NCBI RefSeq assembly: GCF_003858535.1
Contig: NZ_RQTJ01000029.1
Span: 590-35,117, forward strand
Direction: 5' to 3'
Length of the DNA stretch: 34,528 nucleotides
Source of the DNA: Paenimyroides viscosum
GTDB lineage: Bacteria > Bacteroidota > Bacteroidia > Flavobacteriales > Flavobacteriaceae
Shown one piece after another: positions 18,031-26,396 of this stretch. Below the pieces are notes generated by a model. That model was not told where the DNA came from. It saw only the letters and a program-made list of their open reading frames with translations, and made no database searches. The position numbers and the translations under genes were made by a program. Position 1 is the first letter of the stretch. Every line of letters begins with the position of its first letter.

Positions 18031-18064
18031 AAAAAAATCGAAAAGGTACACCTTTCCGATTTTT
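18029..18064 (-). terminator. Terminator of the PLP lyase gene
   Basis: 18033-18046 pairs with 18051-18064 around loop TACA with one mismatch (stem core TCGAAAAGG/CCTTTCCGA). The A-run at 18031-18037 gives the U-run on the minus strand, 37 bases past the stop at 18101. Confidence 0.8.
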
Positions 18065-18100
18065 AATATCATTTGTTAAAAAAATTAATTACCTCACAAA

Positions 18101-19297
18101 TTAAATAACATTCAAGTCTTTTAAACAGCTTTTCATTTGTTCAAATGTTCTTTGAATATCGTTATCTAAACCAATAGAAAAACGAATCAACCCGTCTGAA
18201 AGTCCCATTTCTTTTTGTTCATCGGCAGGAATTTCAGATGATGTTGAAGTTCCTGGTGCACTGAATAACGTTTTATAGAAACCTAAACTTACAGCTAAAT
18301 AACCAATATTACGTTCTTGCATTAATTCCATAACGGCGTTGGCTTTTTCTAACGAACCAACATCAATCGTCAACATTCCGCCAAAACCAAATTCACTGTT
18401 GTACATAGATTTGAAAGTTTCGTGCGATGGATGTGAACTTAACCCCGGATAAACGGTTTTAATACCAATTTCGTTAAACGCATTTGCCAAATACAAGCCG
18501 TTAGCACTATGCTGTTTCATACGTAAATGTAGCGTACGCATGTTTTTAAGGATACTTGCAGATCTAAAACTATCCATTGTAGAACCAAATAACATACAAG
18601 CACCATCGTTTACGCTTTTTAACGCATTGATAAAATCTGCGGTACCACAAACCACACCACCAACTGTATCACTACTTCCGTTAATGTATTTGGTTAAACT
18701 GTGAATAACAACATCGGCACCTAAATTTGCTGGTGTAACGCTTAAAGGTGAAAACGTATTATCTACCACCATTTTAATATCTTTTGCTTTCCCTATTTTT
18801 ACAATAGCAGGAATATCGGCAACTTCTAACAAAGGATTACTTACCGTTTCTAAATAAATAACTTTTGTGTTTGGTTTTACTAACGATTGAATTTTATCAA
18901 GATCTGTAATATCAACAAAGTCGATCTCTACACCAAATTTCGGTAAAAAATTCTTTAAAAACGCATACGTACCACCGTAAATAGTACGGCTTGCAATAAT
19001 GTGATCGTTTTGCTTACACAACTGCATAAGTACTGCCGTAATAGCGCCCATACCCGAAGCGGTTACATTGGCAGCCTCGGTATTTTCCATTTGAGCCAAT
19101 GCCTCACTTAAATATAAATTTGAAGGCGAACTGTGGCGGCTGTATAAATAACACCCATCGGTGTTTCCTTCAAAAGTATCGAACATACTTTTTGCAGAAA
19201 GAAAGGTATAGGTTGAAGAATCTGAAATAGAAGGATTTACTCCCCCGAATTCTCCGAAAAACTGTAAGTCTTGAATTTTATCGGCTGGTTTAAACAT
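18101..19297 (-). CDS. Cys/Met metabolism PLP-dependent lyase (methionine gamma-lyase/cystathionine gamma-lyase-like)
   Basis: A fold-type I PLP enzyme of 398 aa that should catalyse C-S bond elimination or exchange on a sulfur amino acid. It has YSR at 52-54, phosphate-binding ASGMGAI (80-86), stacking Y107 in TIYGGTYAFL, VVDNTF (D179), and the PLP lysine K203 in HSLTKYINGSSD. Methionine gamma-lyases have Cys where this protein has G109 (YGCT versus YGGT), so cystathionine gamma-lyase or gamma-synthase activity is equally possible. It is divergent from an Lrp/AsnC regulator (gap 151 bases) that likely controls it in response to an amino acid; that link is inference from position. Confidence 0.85.
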   Translation of the reverse strand: MFKPADKIQDLQFFGEFGGVNPSISDSSTYTFLSAKSMFDTFEGNTDGCYLYSRHSSPSNLYLSEALAQMENTEAANVTASGMGAITAVLMQLCKQNDHIIASRTIYGGTYAFLKNFLPKFGVEIDFVDITDLDKIQSLVKPNTKVIYLETVSNPLLEVADIPAIVKIGKAKDIKMVVDNTFSPLSVTPANLGADVVIHSLTKYINGSSDTVGGVVCGTADFINALKSVNDGACMLFGSTMDSFRSASILKNMRTLHLRMKQHSANGLYLANAFNEIGIKTVYPGLSSHPSHETFKSMYNSEFGFGGMLTIDVGSLEKANAVMELMQERNIGYLAVSLGFYKTLFSAPGTSTSSEIPADEQKEMGLSDGLIRFSIGLDNDIQRTFEQMKSCLKDLNVI

Positions 19298-19346
19298 AGG
19301 TTTATTATAAATTGATTAATAATTAAAAGTAAACACACGGTTTTAT

Positions 19347-19427
19347 ATAATCAAAAAAAATAGTGATAAACAGAAAATAAATCTAATATTTAATTATATT
19401 TGATTATTATTTGACTACTTTTTATCA
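19347..19427. promoter_or_regulatory. Divergent regulatory region with dyads and lrp promoter
   Basis: Between the PLP lyase and Lrp genes. TATATTTG at 19395-19402 is a plus-strand -7 candidate for the regulator gene. ATAATCAAA (19347-19355) is inverted against TTTGATTAT (19399-19407), and TGATAAA (19364-19370) against TTTATCA (19421-19427). Such AT-rich spaced dyads are plausible Lrp-family operators, but the spacing differs between pairs and the region is very AT-rich. Confidence 0.35.
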
Positions 19428-19448
19428 ATATCGATTAAAAAACAAAAC

Positions 19449-19910
19449 ATGAAATTAGACACTACAGATTACAAACTTATTGAACTTTTACAACAGAATT
19501 GTAAGCAAACTACTAAAGAAATGGCAGATCAGCTAGATCTTTCGACCACCGCCGTTTACGAACGCATTAAGAAATTAGAGAAACAAAACATTATTACCGA
19601 TTATATCGCCATTGTTAATAAAGATAAAATTAACCGAAGCTTTATGGCGATATCACATATTAAAATAAAATCGCATTCTAAAGATGCTATTCTGCGTTTT
19701 GAAAAAAAGGTAAACCAAATTCCCGAAGTGTTAGAATGTTTTCATGTTAGTGGTGAATACGATTATATTTTAAAAATTGGTGTGCAGGATATGGAAGCTT
19801 ATCGCGAGTTTATGCTGTCTAAACTTACTACCATGGAAGAAGTACAAAGCACACACAGTATGTTTGTAATTAAAGAGGTTAAAAACTTACGCACGTATCA
19901 GGTTTTATAG
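19449..19910 (+). CDS. Lrp/AsnC family transcriptional regulator
   Basis: 153 aa, normal length. The N-terminal winged HTH is LDTTDYKLIELLQQNCKQTT followed by KEMADQLDLSTTAVYERIKKLEKQNII (about 23-49). The C-terminal RAM/ligand domain includes VNQIPEVLECFHVSGEYDYIL (about 88-108), with GEYDY typical of the family. Acts as an oligomeric DNA-binding sensor of an amino acid. It is divergent from the Cys/Met PLP lyase gene, suggesting local control of sulfur amino acid breakdown. Confidence 0.92.
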   Translation: MKLDTTDYKLIELLQQNCKQTTKEMADQLDLSTTAVYERIKKLEKQNIITDYIAIVNKDKINRSFMAISHIKIKSHSKDAILRFEKKVNQIPEVLECFHVSGEYDYILKIGVQDMEAYREFMLSKLTTMEEVQSTHSMFVIKEVKNLRTYQVL

Positions 19911-19942
19911 GCCATTTAGCTGAAATTGGTAAAGAAAATCAA

Positions 19943-19990
19943 TTGTATCGAAAACAAGAAACTTAATATTGTTAGAAGTTCTCGATACAA
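19943..19990. repeat. Imperfect hairpin/inverted repeat between lrp and xerD
   Basis: TTGTATCGA (19943-19951) is perfectly complementary to TCGATACAA (19982-19990), and inside it AACTT (19960-19964) pairs with AAGTT (19976-19980). This sits between two convergent genes and could end transcription, but no long U-run follows. The CTCGATACAA word and the following text resemble a dispersed flavobacterial intergenic element from memory. Confidence 0.45.
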
Positions 19991-20054
19991 AATTTTTCGA
20001 ATTTTTACTGGAACTGACGATCTTGTGTGAAAGAAAATATCCACAAAAATTCAA

Positions 20055-20942
20055 CTATTTATTATTCCAAGGGTGGAATTTTTCTACTTCTTGTTTTAAT
20101 TTTTGGCGATCTAAATGCAGGTACACTTCGGTTGTAGTAATAGATTCATGCCCCAACATTAGTTGTATGGAACGCAAATCGGCTCCGTTTTCTAATAAAT
20201 GAGTGGCAAAAGAATGACGTAACGTGTGCGGACTAATGTTTTTGTTGATGCCCGATAGTTTTGCCAAATCTTTAAGAATAGTAAAAATCATTGCACGGGT
20301 AAGTTGTGCCCCTCTCCTATTTAAAAAAAGAACATCTTCGGCTTCCTGCTTGATTTTGATTTGGGTTCGTATATTTTTTACATAGTGATTTATTTTTTTT
20401 ATTGCAGATGATGCTATGGGTACAAAGCGTTGTTTAGATCCTTTACCGTTGACTTTAATAAAACCTTCATCAAAAAACAAATCAGATAATTTTAAACTAA
20501 TTACTTCTGATACCCGTAAACCGCAAGAATACATGGTTTCTATAATGGCATCGTTCCTTACGCCTTCTAACGTATTAAAATTGATACAACTTAGCAACAA
20601 ATCAATTTCATGAACACTTAACACAATGGGTAATTTTTGTGCTTGTTTGGGTAATTCTATAAACGTAACCGGATTATTTTCTATTAAAGTTTGTAGAATT
20701 AAAAAACTATAAAAATGATTTAGGCTCGATAAAATGCGTGCTTGTGTAGCTGGAGCTAAAAAATCGGCTAAAAAATAAATGAAATTGCGAATATCGGTTT
20801 CTTGTACTTTTAAAAAATCATTTTCATCACCTAAAAACTGTTGTAACTTCTCTAAATCGTACAAATAATTTACCAAGGTGTTTTCTGCCACACCTCGTTC
20901 TAATTTTAAATAAATTGTGAATTGTTCTATATAATTGTCCAT
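20055..20942 (-). CDS. xerD: Tyrosine recombinase XerD (chromosome dimer resolution)
   Basis: 295 aa, typical XerC/D length. The N-terminal SAM-like domain starts MDNYIEQFTIYLKLERGVAENT. Catalytic residues are all present: R143 (SCGLRVSEV), K167 (NGKGSKQR), H239-x-x-R242 (HTLRHSFATHLL), H265 (LMLGHESI) and Y274 (TTTEVYLHL). The RGVAENTL and HPWNNK-type end favour XerD/XerC over phage integrases. It acts at dif with FtsK at division. It is the core chromosomal recombinase, clearly distinct from the second recombinase at 31297. Confidence 0.9.
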   Translation of the reverse strand: MDNYIEQFTIYLKLERGVAENTLVNYLYDLEKLQQFLGDENDFLKVQETDIRNFIYFLADFLAPATQARILSSLNHFYSFLILQTLIENNPVTFIELPKQAQKLPIVLSVHEIDLLLSCINFNTLEGVRNDAIIETMYSCGLRVSEVISLKLSDLFFDEGFIKVNGKGSKQRFVPIASSAIKKINHYVKNIRTQIKIKQEAEDVLFLNRRGAQLTRAMIFTILKDLAKLSGINKNISPHTLRHSFATHLLENGADLRSIQLMLGHESITTTEVYLHLDRQKLKQEVEKFHPWNNK

Positions 20943-20968
20943 AAAAAAACCACCTATAAAAGGTGGTT
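20943..20968 (-). terminator. Terminator of the barrel gene at 20991
   Basis: AACCACCT (20948-20955), loop ATAAA, AGGTGGTT (20961-20968), a perfect 8-bp stem with A-run 20943-20949 as minus-strand U-run. It overlaps the first codon of xerD, so xerD must be transcribed from read-through or a promoter upstream within the barrel gene. Confidence 0.8.
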
Positions 20969-20990
20969 AAAAATACTATATTAAATTTTA

Positions 20991-21611
20991 TTAGTCAAAT
21001 TTATAACCGATACCAACTTGTATCACGTTATTTTTAACAGCATCGCCAGCACTTGTGTTTTCTCTGATATCAGATAAACCTAAGTTGTAACGTGCGTTTA
21101 CAAATAAACCAACAGGTAAATCATAAGCCAAACCTAAACCAAGACCAAAATCGGTTGATTTAAAACTGTCTTTGTTGTCACCTTTAACATTTGAATTGAC
21201 ACCTGCTATTGTAGTATCTAACTCACTTTCTGCTTTCATTAGAAAACCTATTTGAGGACCTGCTTCAACCGAAAAACCATCAATTATATAATATTTTGCC
21301 ATAATAGGCACGTTAATATAATCTAACTTTTGTTTACCCTCAAAACTACTCGTAATTCCTAAAAGAGTTGTAGATCCCGATCTACTTGAACCTTGAGCTG
21401 AATAAACCACCTCTGGTTGGATTGAAAATTTTTCGTTAAACTTAATTTCGGCTACTGCCCCAACATGGAAACCAGTTAACATATCTGAATTATCATCTCC
21501 TGATAAATTTGCAAAATTTAAACCTGCTTTAGGACCAAATTTCACTTGTTGTTGCGCAACTGCAGTTGTAATTGTACCCAATACAAATGCTGCTAAAATT
21601 ACTTTTTTCAT
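20991..21611 (-). CDS. Outer membrane beta-barrel protein (PorT-like porin family), 206 aa
   Basis: Signal peptide MKKVILAAFVLGTITTAVAQ, then a barrel with the family pattern KFGPKAGLNFANLSGDD... GFHVGAVAEIKFNEKFSIQPEVVYSAQG, the outer-membrane b-barrel 2 (PF13568-like) start. It ends VIQVGIGYKFD. The role is unknown. It shares its layout with the next barrel (21660-22463), 48 bases upstream on the same strand, and the two are probably cotranscribed paralogues. Confidence 0.85.
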   Translation of the reverse strand: MKKVILAAFVLGTITTAVAQQQVKFGPKAGLNFANLSGDDNSDMLTGFHVGAVAEIKFNEKFSIQPEVVYSAQGSSRSGSTTLLGITSSFEGKQKLDYINVPIMAKYYIIDGFSVEAGPQIGFLMKAESELDTTIAGVNSNVKGDNKDSFKSTDFGLGLGLAYDLPVGLFVNARYNLGLSDIRENTSAGDAVKNNVIQVGIGYKFD

Positions 21612-21659
21612 AATACTACTATTTTATTTTAAAAAGTGTATTACCAAAAGTGTGCCAAA

Positions 21660-22463
21660 CTAAAATTTATAACCTACAGAAATTTGTACCGATGTATTTG
21701 TTAATGGTGCAAATTTAAAGTTATCGTTCATATAATTCACTTCTCTCAACAAATCGTCGGTAGCATCAGGAATGGTAAATTTTTGATAATCGTTATCAAT
21801 TTTATAGACATCTTGTAAGCCCATGTAATAACGGAAATTTAGAAAAAAACCACTTTCCATATAATAAGAAAAACCAGCGGTAATTCCGTAATCTAATTTT
21901 TCATAAAAATCGTCTGGATCTTTACTGCGGTACCCTGCTTCAAATAGCGCTTTATCTAATTGTGAATAAGATGCTACATAACGTGGATCTGTAAGGTATA
22001 AATACTCACGTGCGGTGTTGTATTTATTTGCATCGAACTGACCTTTCGCGTCAAGCATATAACCAATTTGTCCACCTAATTCTATAGAGAATTTTTTACC
22101 GGCATAATATTTAAAGGTTACAGGTAAATACATGTAATGCATGGTAACGTCTTCTAATTTCATTGTTTCGGTTACCTTATCGGTAGCAATATCAATTTGA
22201 TCGTATTCTGCCCCTTTATAACCTTGTACAGCATACTGTAATTCTGCCTGAACGGCAAATTTTTTATAAAAAGACAAAGGTACTTCTATTGTTCCACCAA
22301 TCTGTAAGCCCGGCTTAAATTCTTGTGTGTTACCACCTGTTAATCTAGACATGTTTCCACCGACTTTTATACCGGTTTCAATTAAATTTCTATGATTACG
22401 TTGTGCGAAACTATTTGTTGTTAACAAACCTAAAAAAGCGATTGACAGTAATATTTTCTTCAT
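21660..22463 (-). CDS. Outer membrane beta-barrel protein (PorT-like porin family), 267 aa
   Basis: Signal peptide MKKILLSIAFLGLLTTNSFAQ and barrel motifs GIKVGGNMSRLTGGNTQEFKPGLQIGGTIEVPL and FAVQAELQYAVQGYKG, the same family as the 206-aa barrel. It is longer because of a loop insertion at about 145-190 (NTAREYLYLTDPRYVASYSQ region) between predicted strands. It ends SVQISVGYKF with terminal Phe. Function unknown. Confidence 0.85.
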   Translation of the reverse strand: MKKILLSIAFLGLLTTNSFAQRNHRNLIETGIKVGGNMSRLTGGNTQEFKPGLQIGGTIEVPLSFYKKFAVQAELQYAVQGYKGAEYDQIDIATDKVTETMKLEDVTMHYMYLPVTFKYYAGKKFSIELGGQIGYMLDAKGQFDANKYNTAREYLYLTDPRYVASYSQLDKALFEAGYRSKDPDDFYEKLDYGITAGFSYYMESGFFLNFRYYMGLQDVYKIDNDYQKFTIPDATDDLLREVNYMNDNFKFAPLTNTSVQISVGYKF

Positions 22464-22501
22464 TAGTTCAGCTTTAAAAATATTTTAAGCCTTAAAGATA
22501 T

Positions 22502-22529
22502 AAAAAAAGCCTTTCAAAAATGAAAGGCT
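22502..22529 (-). terminator. Terminator of the barrel gene at 22562
   Basis: AGCCTTTCA (22508-22516), loop AAAA, TGAAAGGCT (22521-22529), a perfect 9-bp stem with A-run 22502-22508 as U-run on minus. It separates the 217-aa barrel from the next gene. Confidence 0.85.
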
Positions 22530-22561
22530 CTTAAATTTTTATTAAAATTCTTTTAAATTTC

Positions 22562-23215
22562 TTACAATTTAAATGTTAAACCGAATGTTGCAGTATCAAA
22601 AAAGTTATTAAAGTTGTTGATGTTTGCATGGAAATCGGTTGTTGCTTTAGAATTTGGAGCATCAGATTTTCCTGAATTAAACCCAATTAAGTTGCTTAAA
22701 GCAAAGTTTACAGCAATTTTAGGCGTTACAAAGTAATTGAAACCTAAAGTTGCATTTACACCAAAATCGTTATACTTAGGTAATTCTGTATTAACTGTTA
22801 CATCATCTGTTACCGTGATTGTTTCTCTTTTAGTAGAGTCGTAGCCAATACCTAATTCTGCATAAGGTTGAAATCTTTTCATGTCTGCAATGTAATAACG
22901 ACCAAATACTTCAAAACCAACCGTACTAAGTCTTGCTTCATTATAATTGGTATTTACATCATTGTAGTCTTCTATGTTTGACGCACCAATGTTTAACCCT
23001 AAACCTACAGCAAATTTATCAGAAACAAAATAACCTGCTTTTGGTGTAAAGTTAAAGTTAGATCTTTTTATAGTTTCAGCTCTGTCATCTTGTGTGTTCG
23101 CTTGTAAACTACCTTCTAATAAAATGTCACCTTGTTTAAAGGCAAATGGTTGCTCTTGCGCTTGTACAGCAGCTCCCGTTGCTAATACAGCTAATGATAA
23201 TAAAATCTTTTTCAT
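22562..23215 (-). CDS. Outer membrane beta-barrel protein, 217 aa
   Basis: Signal peptide MKKILLSLAVLATGAAVQAQ, then beta strands such as FNFTPKAGYFVSDKFAVGLGLNIG, TVGFEVFGRYYI, RFQPYAELGIGY and ATLGFNYFVTPKIAVNFALSNLIGFN, ending TATFGLTFKL. This is the single-domain OMP_b-brl type, distinct from the two downstream PorT-like barrels. Function unknown. A minus-strand -7 element TAAATTTG lies about 26 bases upstream. Confidence 0.85.
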   Translation of the reverse strand: MKKILLSLAVLATGAAVQAQEQPFAFKQGDILLEGSLQANTQDDRAETIKRSNFNFTPKAGYFVSDKFAVGLGLNIGASNIEDYNDVNTNYNEARLSTVGFEVFGRYYIADMKRFQPYAELGIGYDSTKRETITVTDDVTVNTELPKYNDFGVNATLGFNYFVTPKIAVNFALSNLIGFNSGKSDAPNSKATTDFHANINNFNNFFDTATFGLTFKL

Positions 23216-23240
23216 TTTCTTTTATTTTTTTATAATAGAA

Positions 23241-23248
23241 CAAATTTA
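23241..23248 (-). promoter_or_regulatory. Candidate -7 promoter element of the 217-aa barrel gene
   Basis: CAAATTTA on plus is TAAATTTG on minus, an exact match, 26 bases before the start at 23215. Confidence 0.5.
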
Positions 23249-23447
23249 CGAAATCGATAATTTAGACACCTACACTTTTAACAATTATTTAAAACAACGT
23301 TGTTAATTTCTTAAAGAATTCAATTATTGACAATTATAATTAATTACATGTCAAACATTTACATTCCAACAGCTTAAAAAATAAAAACATTTATAGCGAT
23401 TGATTATTTTTTGATACTTTTACGTTAAAATTTAATATCAACTGCTA

Positions 23448-23861
23448 ATGAAAATAGCAATTATAAACGGCCCTAACCTTAATTTATTAGGAATAAGAGA
23501 ACCCGAAATTTATGGTAATAAAACATTTGAAGCTTTTTTTGAAGCTTTAAAAACAGAATTCAAAACGGTTGAATTAATTTATTTTCAAAGCAATCATGAA
23601 GGTGCTTTAATTGATAAAATTCAGGAATTAGGTTTTAGTTTTGATGGAATTATATTAAACGCAGGTGCTTACACACATACTTCTATTGCTATTGCAGATG
23701 CTATTAGTGCAATAACCACACCTGTTGTAGAAGTACATTTAAGCAATGTGTTTAAAAGAGAAGAATTTAGGCATCATTCTTATATTTCGCCCGTTGCAAT
23801 AGGAACCATCGGTGGTTTTGGGTTGCAGTCTTACACCCTAGCTATTCAGTCATTTATATAA
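23448..23861 (+). CDS. aroQ: Type II 3-dehydroquinate dehydratase AroQ
   Basis: Third step of the shikimate pathway: dehydrates 3-dehydroquinate to 3-dehydroshikimate, as a dodecamer in the cytoplasm. NGPNLNLLGIREPEIYG (7-23) carries catalytic Y22. SNHEG is at 48-52, N71 in LNAGAYTHTS, EVHLSN with H97, and FRHHSYISPVAIGTIGGFG near the C-terminus. At 137 aa it is slightly shorter than the usual ~145. It is monocistronic, convergent with proS, and shares a terminator with it. Confidence 0.97.
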   Translation: MKIAIINGPNLNLLGIREPEIYGNKTFEAFFEALKTEFKTVELIYFQSNHEGALIDKIQELGFSFDGIILNAGAYTHTSIAIADAISAITTPVVEVHLSNVFKREEFRHHSYISPVAIGTIGGFGLQSYTLAIQSFI

Positions 23862-23889
23862 AAAATGCCGTTCAAAAGAACGGCATTTT
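23862..23889. terminator. Bidirectional terminator between aroQ and proS
   Basis: AAAATGCCGTTC (23862-23873), loop AAAA, GAACGGCATTTT (23878-23889), a perfect 12-bp stem with A-tract on one side and T-tract on the other. Serves both convergent genes. Confidence 0.92.
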
Positions 23890-23892
23890 GTT

Positions 23893-25371
23893 TTAATATG
23901 CTTTTGCAAACATCACTCTTTTTGTTGAAGGTTTGCCTGTAAGAATACAAACTCCGTCTTCATCTGGCTGATCCATAGGAATACAGCGAATGGTTGCTTT
24001 TGTTAAGTCTTTAATTTTTTCTTCGGTTTCTGGCGTTCCGTCCCAATGCGCCAATAAAAATCCGCCTTTGGTTTCTAAAACTTCTTTAAATTCTTCGAAC
24101 GAGTTTACTTCGGTAGTATGTTCTGCTCTGTGATTTATTGCTTTTGTGAATAAATTTTCCTGAATATCGTTCAGTAAATTTTCAATATGATCGATGATTG
24201 AATTTTCTGCTACAATTTCTTTTGATAATAAATCGCGACGAGCTACTTCAAACGTTCCGTTTTCTAAATCTTTAGGTCCAATGGCAATACGCACCGGCAC
24301 CCCTTTTAATTCCCATTCGGCAAATTTAAAACCAGGTTTTTGTGTATCTCTGTCATCAAATTTCACAGAAATTCCTTTCTTTTTAAACTCCGCCATCAAT
24401 TCATCAACTTTGTTACCAATCTGTTGCAACTGCTCTTCATTCTTATAAATAGGAACAATTACCACTTGTATCGGAGCTAATTTTGGAGGAAGCACCAGTC
24501 CGTTATCATCAGAATGCGTCATGATCAACGCACCCATTAATCGAGTTGAAACGCCCCATGAAGTCGCCCAAACATATTCTTGTTTACCTTCTTTATTGGT
24601 GAATTTCACATCGAATGCTTTTGCAAAATTCTGACCTAAAAAGTGCGATGTTCCTGCCTGTAACGCTTTACCATCTTGCATTAACGCTTCAATAGTATAC
24701 GTATCATCGGCACCGGCAAAACGCTCACTTTCCGTTTTATATCCTTTAACAACAGGTATTCCCATGATGTTTTCAACCACATCAACATACACATCCTGCA
24801 TTTGTTTAGCCTCTGTAATAGCTTCGGCTTTAGTTGCGTGCGCTGTATGACCTTCCTGCCATAAAAATTCAGCAGTACGCAAAAACAAACGCGTACGCAT
24901 TTCCCAACGCACCACATTTGCCCATTGGTTAATTAAGATCGGCAGGTCACGGTACGATTGTATCCAACCTTTATAAGTACTCCAGATAATTGCTTCAGAT
25001 GTTGGGCGAACAATTAATTCTTCTTCCAATTTCGCATCAGGATCAACCATTAATTTTCCCGGATTATCTGGATCGTTTTTTAAGCGGTAATGTGTTACAA
25101 TAGCACATTCTTTCGCAAAACCTTCGGCATTTTTCTCTTCAGCTTCAAACAAACTTTTTGGTACAAACAAGGGGAAATAGGCATTGCTATGACCTGTTTC
25201 TTTAAAACGACGGTCTAATTCTCCTTGTAATTTTTCCCAAATAGCGTATCCGTAAGGTTTGATAACCATACAGCCTCGAACTCCTGAATTTTCAGCCAAA
25301 TCGGCTTTTACAACCAGTTCGTTATACCATTTTGAATAATCTTCTGATCTTGTAGTTAAATTCTTACTCAT
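23893..25371 (-). CDS. proS: Prolyl-tRNA synthetase (eukaryote/archaea-like type)
   Basis: Class II synthetase charging tRNA-Pro. At 492 aa and without the large editing insertion of E. coli ProS, it is the eukaryote/archaea-like form common in Bacteroidota. Visible elements: [19 protein letters not shown] (motif 1 area), [23 protein letters not shown] (about 122-144), motif 2 [25 protein letters not shown] (about 155-179), the anticodon-binding domain, and a C-terminal end [10 protein letters not shown] with the terminal Tyr of this type. Two of the zinc-type cysteines remain (RCIPMD and GVCILTG). ATG 25371 fits the family start. Confidence 0.95.
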   Translation of the reverse strand: MSKNLTTRSEDYSKWYNELVVKADLAENSGVRGCMVIKPYGYAIWEKLQGELDRRFKETGHSNAYFPLFVPKSLFEAEEKNAEGFAKECAIVTHYRLKNDPDNPGKLMVDPDAKLEEELIVRPTSEAIIWSTYKGWIQSYRDLPILINQWANVVRWEMRTRLFLRTAEFLWQEGHTAHATKAEAITEAKQMQDVYVDVVENIMGIPVVKGYKTESERFAGADDTYTIEALMQDGKALQAGTSHFLGQNFAKAFDVKFTNKEGKQEYVWATSWGVSTRLMGALIMTHSDDNGLVLPPKLAPIQVVIVPIYKNEEQLQQIGNKVDELMAEFKKKGISVKFDDRDTQKPGFKFAEWELKGVPVRIAIGPKDLENGTFEVARRDLLSKEIVAENSIIDHIENLLNDIQENLFTKAINHRAEHTTEVNSFEEFKEVLETKGGFLLAHWDGTPETEEKIKDLTKATIRCIPMDQPDEDGVCILTGKPSTKRVMFAKAY

Positions 25372-25435
25372 TTTTAGTATATTGGTATATATTTTGATTA
25401 GATAATATTAACAAATTATTTTGTACAAATCTACT

Positions 25436-25443
25436 TAAATTTG
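25436..25443 (+). promoter_or_regulatory. Candidate -7 promoter element of the W/G/Y-rich lipoprotein
   Basis: TAAATTTG matches TAnnTTTG, 28 bases before ATG 25471. Upstream TTTG (25420-25423) is only 12 bases away, shorter than normal. Confidence 0.5.
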
Positions 25444-25470
25444 TAACGTTCAACAATAAAAACTTTAAAT

Positions 25471-26361
25471 ATGCTACCTAATATCTTTAAGAGATCGAAT
25501 TTAATACGTTTTTGCCTTGTAACCTCTTCGGGACTGCTTCTTACGGCTTGTTCTGGCTTGAACCAAAAGCCTTACGATGTTGACGGAATTTACAACAACA
25601 GCAAGATTGTTGTAGAAGATACGCATGAAAAAGGAGCTTACTATTCTGAATACTTCAAGGAAAAATCGGAAGAAACTGATGCTTATTTTACCGATGTTGA
25701 TAATTATACATCTAACTACAATGAACCTAACGGCGGTTGGGGCGATACCACTTCTGAAACGCAATTAGTTTACCATTATAACAACTGGGGCTGGGGTAAC
25801 CCGTACTGGGGCTGGGGCATGGGATTTGGTTACGGTTTTGGCTGGGGTGGCTGGGGCTATCCTTATTATGGCTGGGGCGGCTGGGGTTATCCTTACTACG
25901 GCGGTGGCTGGGGTTGGGGTTACAACAATTACAGAAACATTTCTAGAAGCAACAGTTACCGCACATTAACTACACGCCAAATGGCAGGCGCAAACGGAAA
26001 CCGTATGGTTGCCAACAATACCCGCAGTTTAAGAGGATCAACCTTAAACAGCAGTAGAAATTTGAATGCAACCAACAGAACTTTTGCCAGAGCCAATTCG
26101 TCTTTAAATAGAATATCGACAAGTCAGGGAATGATGCGAAACACCAGAACGACCTCTTTTGACGATAACAGAACCATTAGAAACAACAGATTCAACACCA
26201 ACACGCGTACCAACAACAATACTCGTATGGAACGAAGCACAAGCAGACCAACTTACACTCCATCGTCTAACACCAGAATGAATACCGGTGGCAGCATGGG
26301 AGGATCACGTAGTAGCGGAAGTATGGGCGGTGGAATGCGTTCTGGCGGCGGAAGAAGATAA
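25471..26361 (+). CDS. Lipoprotein with Gly/Trp/Tyr-rich and Asn/Arg-rich segments (296 aa)
   Basis: Lipoprotein signal with C27 in LLLTACSGL. An acidic segment (about 35-95) is followed by a strongly repetitive region at about 105-155 made of GWG, YPYYGWGGWG and GYGFGWGG units. A basic low-complexity tail rich in Asn, Arg, Ser and Thr then ends in GGSMGGSRSSGSMGGG-type glycine runs. The tail looks unstructured. Annotators sometimes give such proteins misleading names such as vitellogenin. It is 35 bases upstream of the FadL/OmpP1 gene on the same strand, suggesting an operon. Function unknown. Confidence 0.75.
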   Translation: MLPNIFKRSNLIRFCLVTSSGLLLTACSGLNQKPYDVDGIYNNSKIVVEDTHEKGAYYSEYFKEKSEETDAYFTDVDNYTSNYNEPNGGWGDTTSETQLVYHYNNWGWGNPYWGWGMGFGYGFGWGGWGYPYYGWGGWGYPYYGGGWGWGYNNYRNISRSNSYRTLTTRQMAGANGNRMVANNTRSLRGSTLNSSRNLNATNRTFARANSSLNRISTSQGMMRNTRTTSFDDNRTIRNNRFNTNTRTNNNTRMERSTSRPTYTPSSNTRMNTGGSMGGSRSSGSMGGGMRSGGGRR

Positions 26362-26396
26362 TTTATAACGACAATTATAAGATATATAGATACAAG

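Noticed and set aside
17854..18072. Minus-strand frame rich in N, Q, S, T
   Set aside because: It is a translation of the tandem-like TTGATGAA repeat and the terminator.
20055..20942. xerD at 20055 as the partner of the cassette system
   Set aside because: It is a standard XerD 11 kb away in a housekeeping context; the recombinase at 31297 is adjacent to the sites.
25780..25930. GGCTGGGGT-type tandem repeats as a CRISPR or DNA repeat element
   Set aside because: They are codon-level repeats encoding the W/G/Y-rich protein segment; no spacers of constant length.
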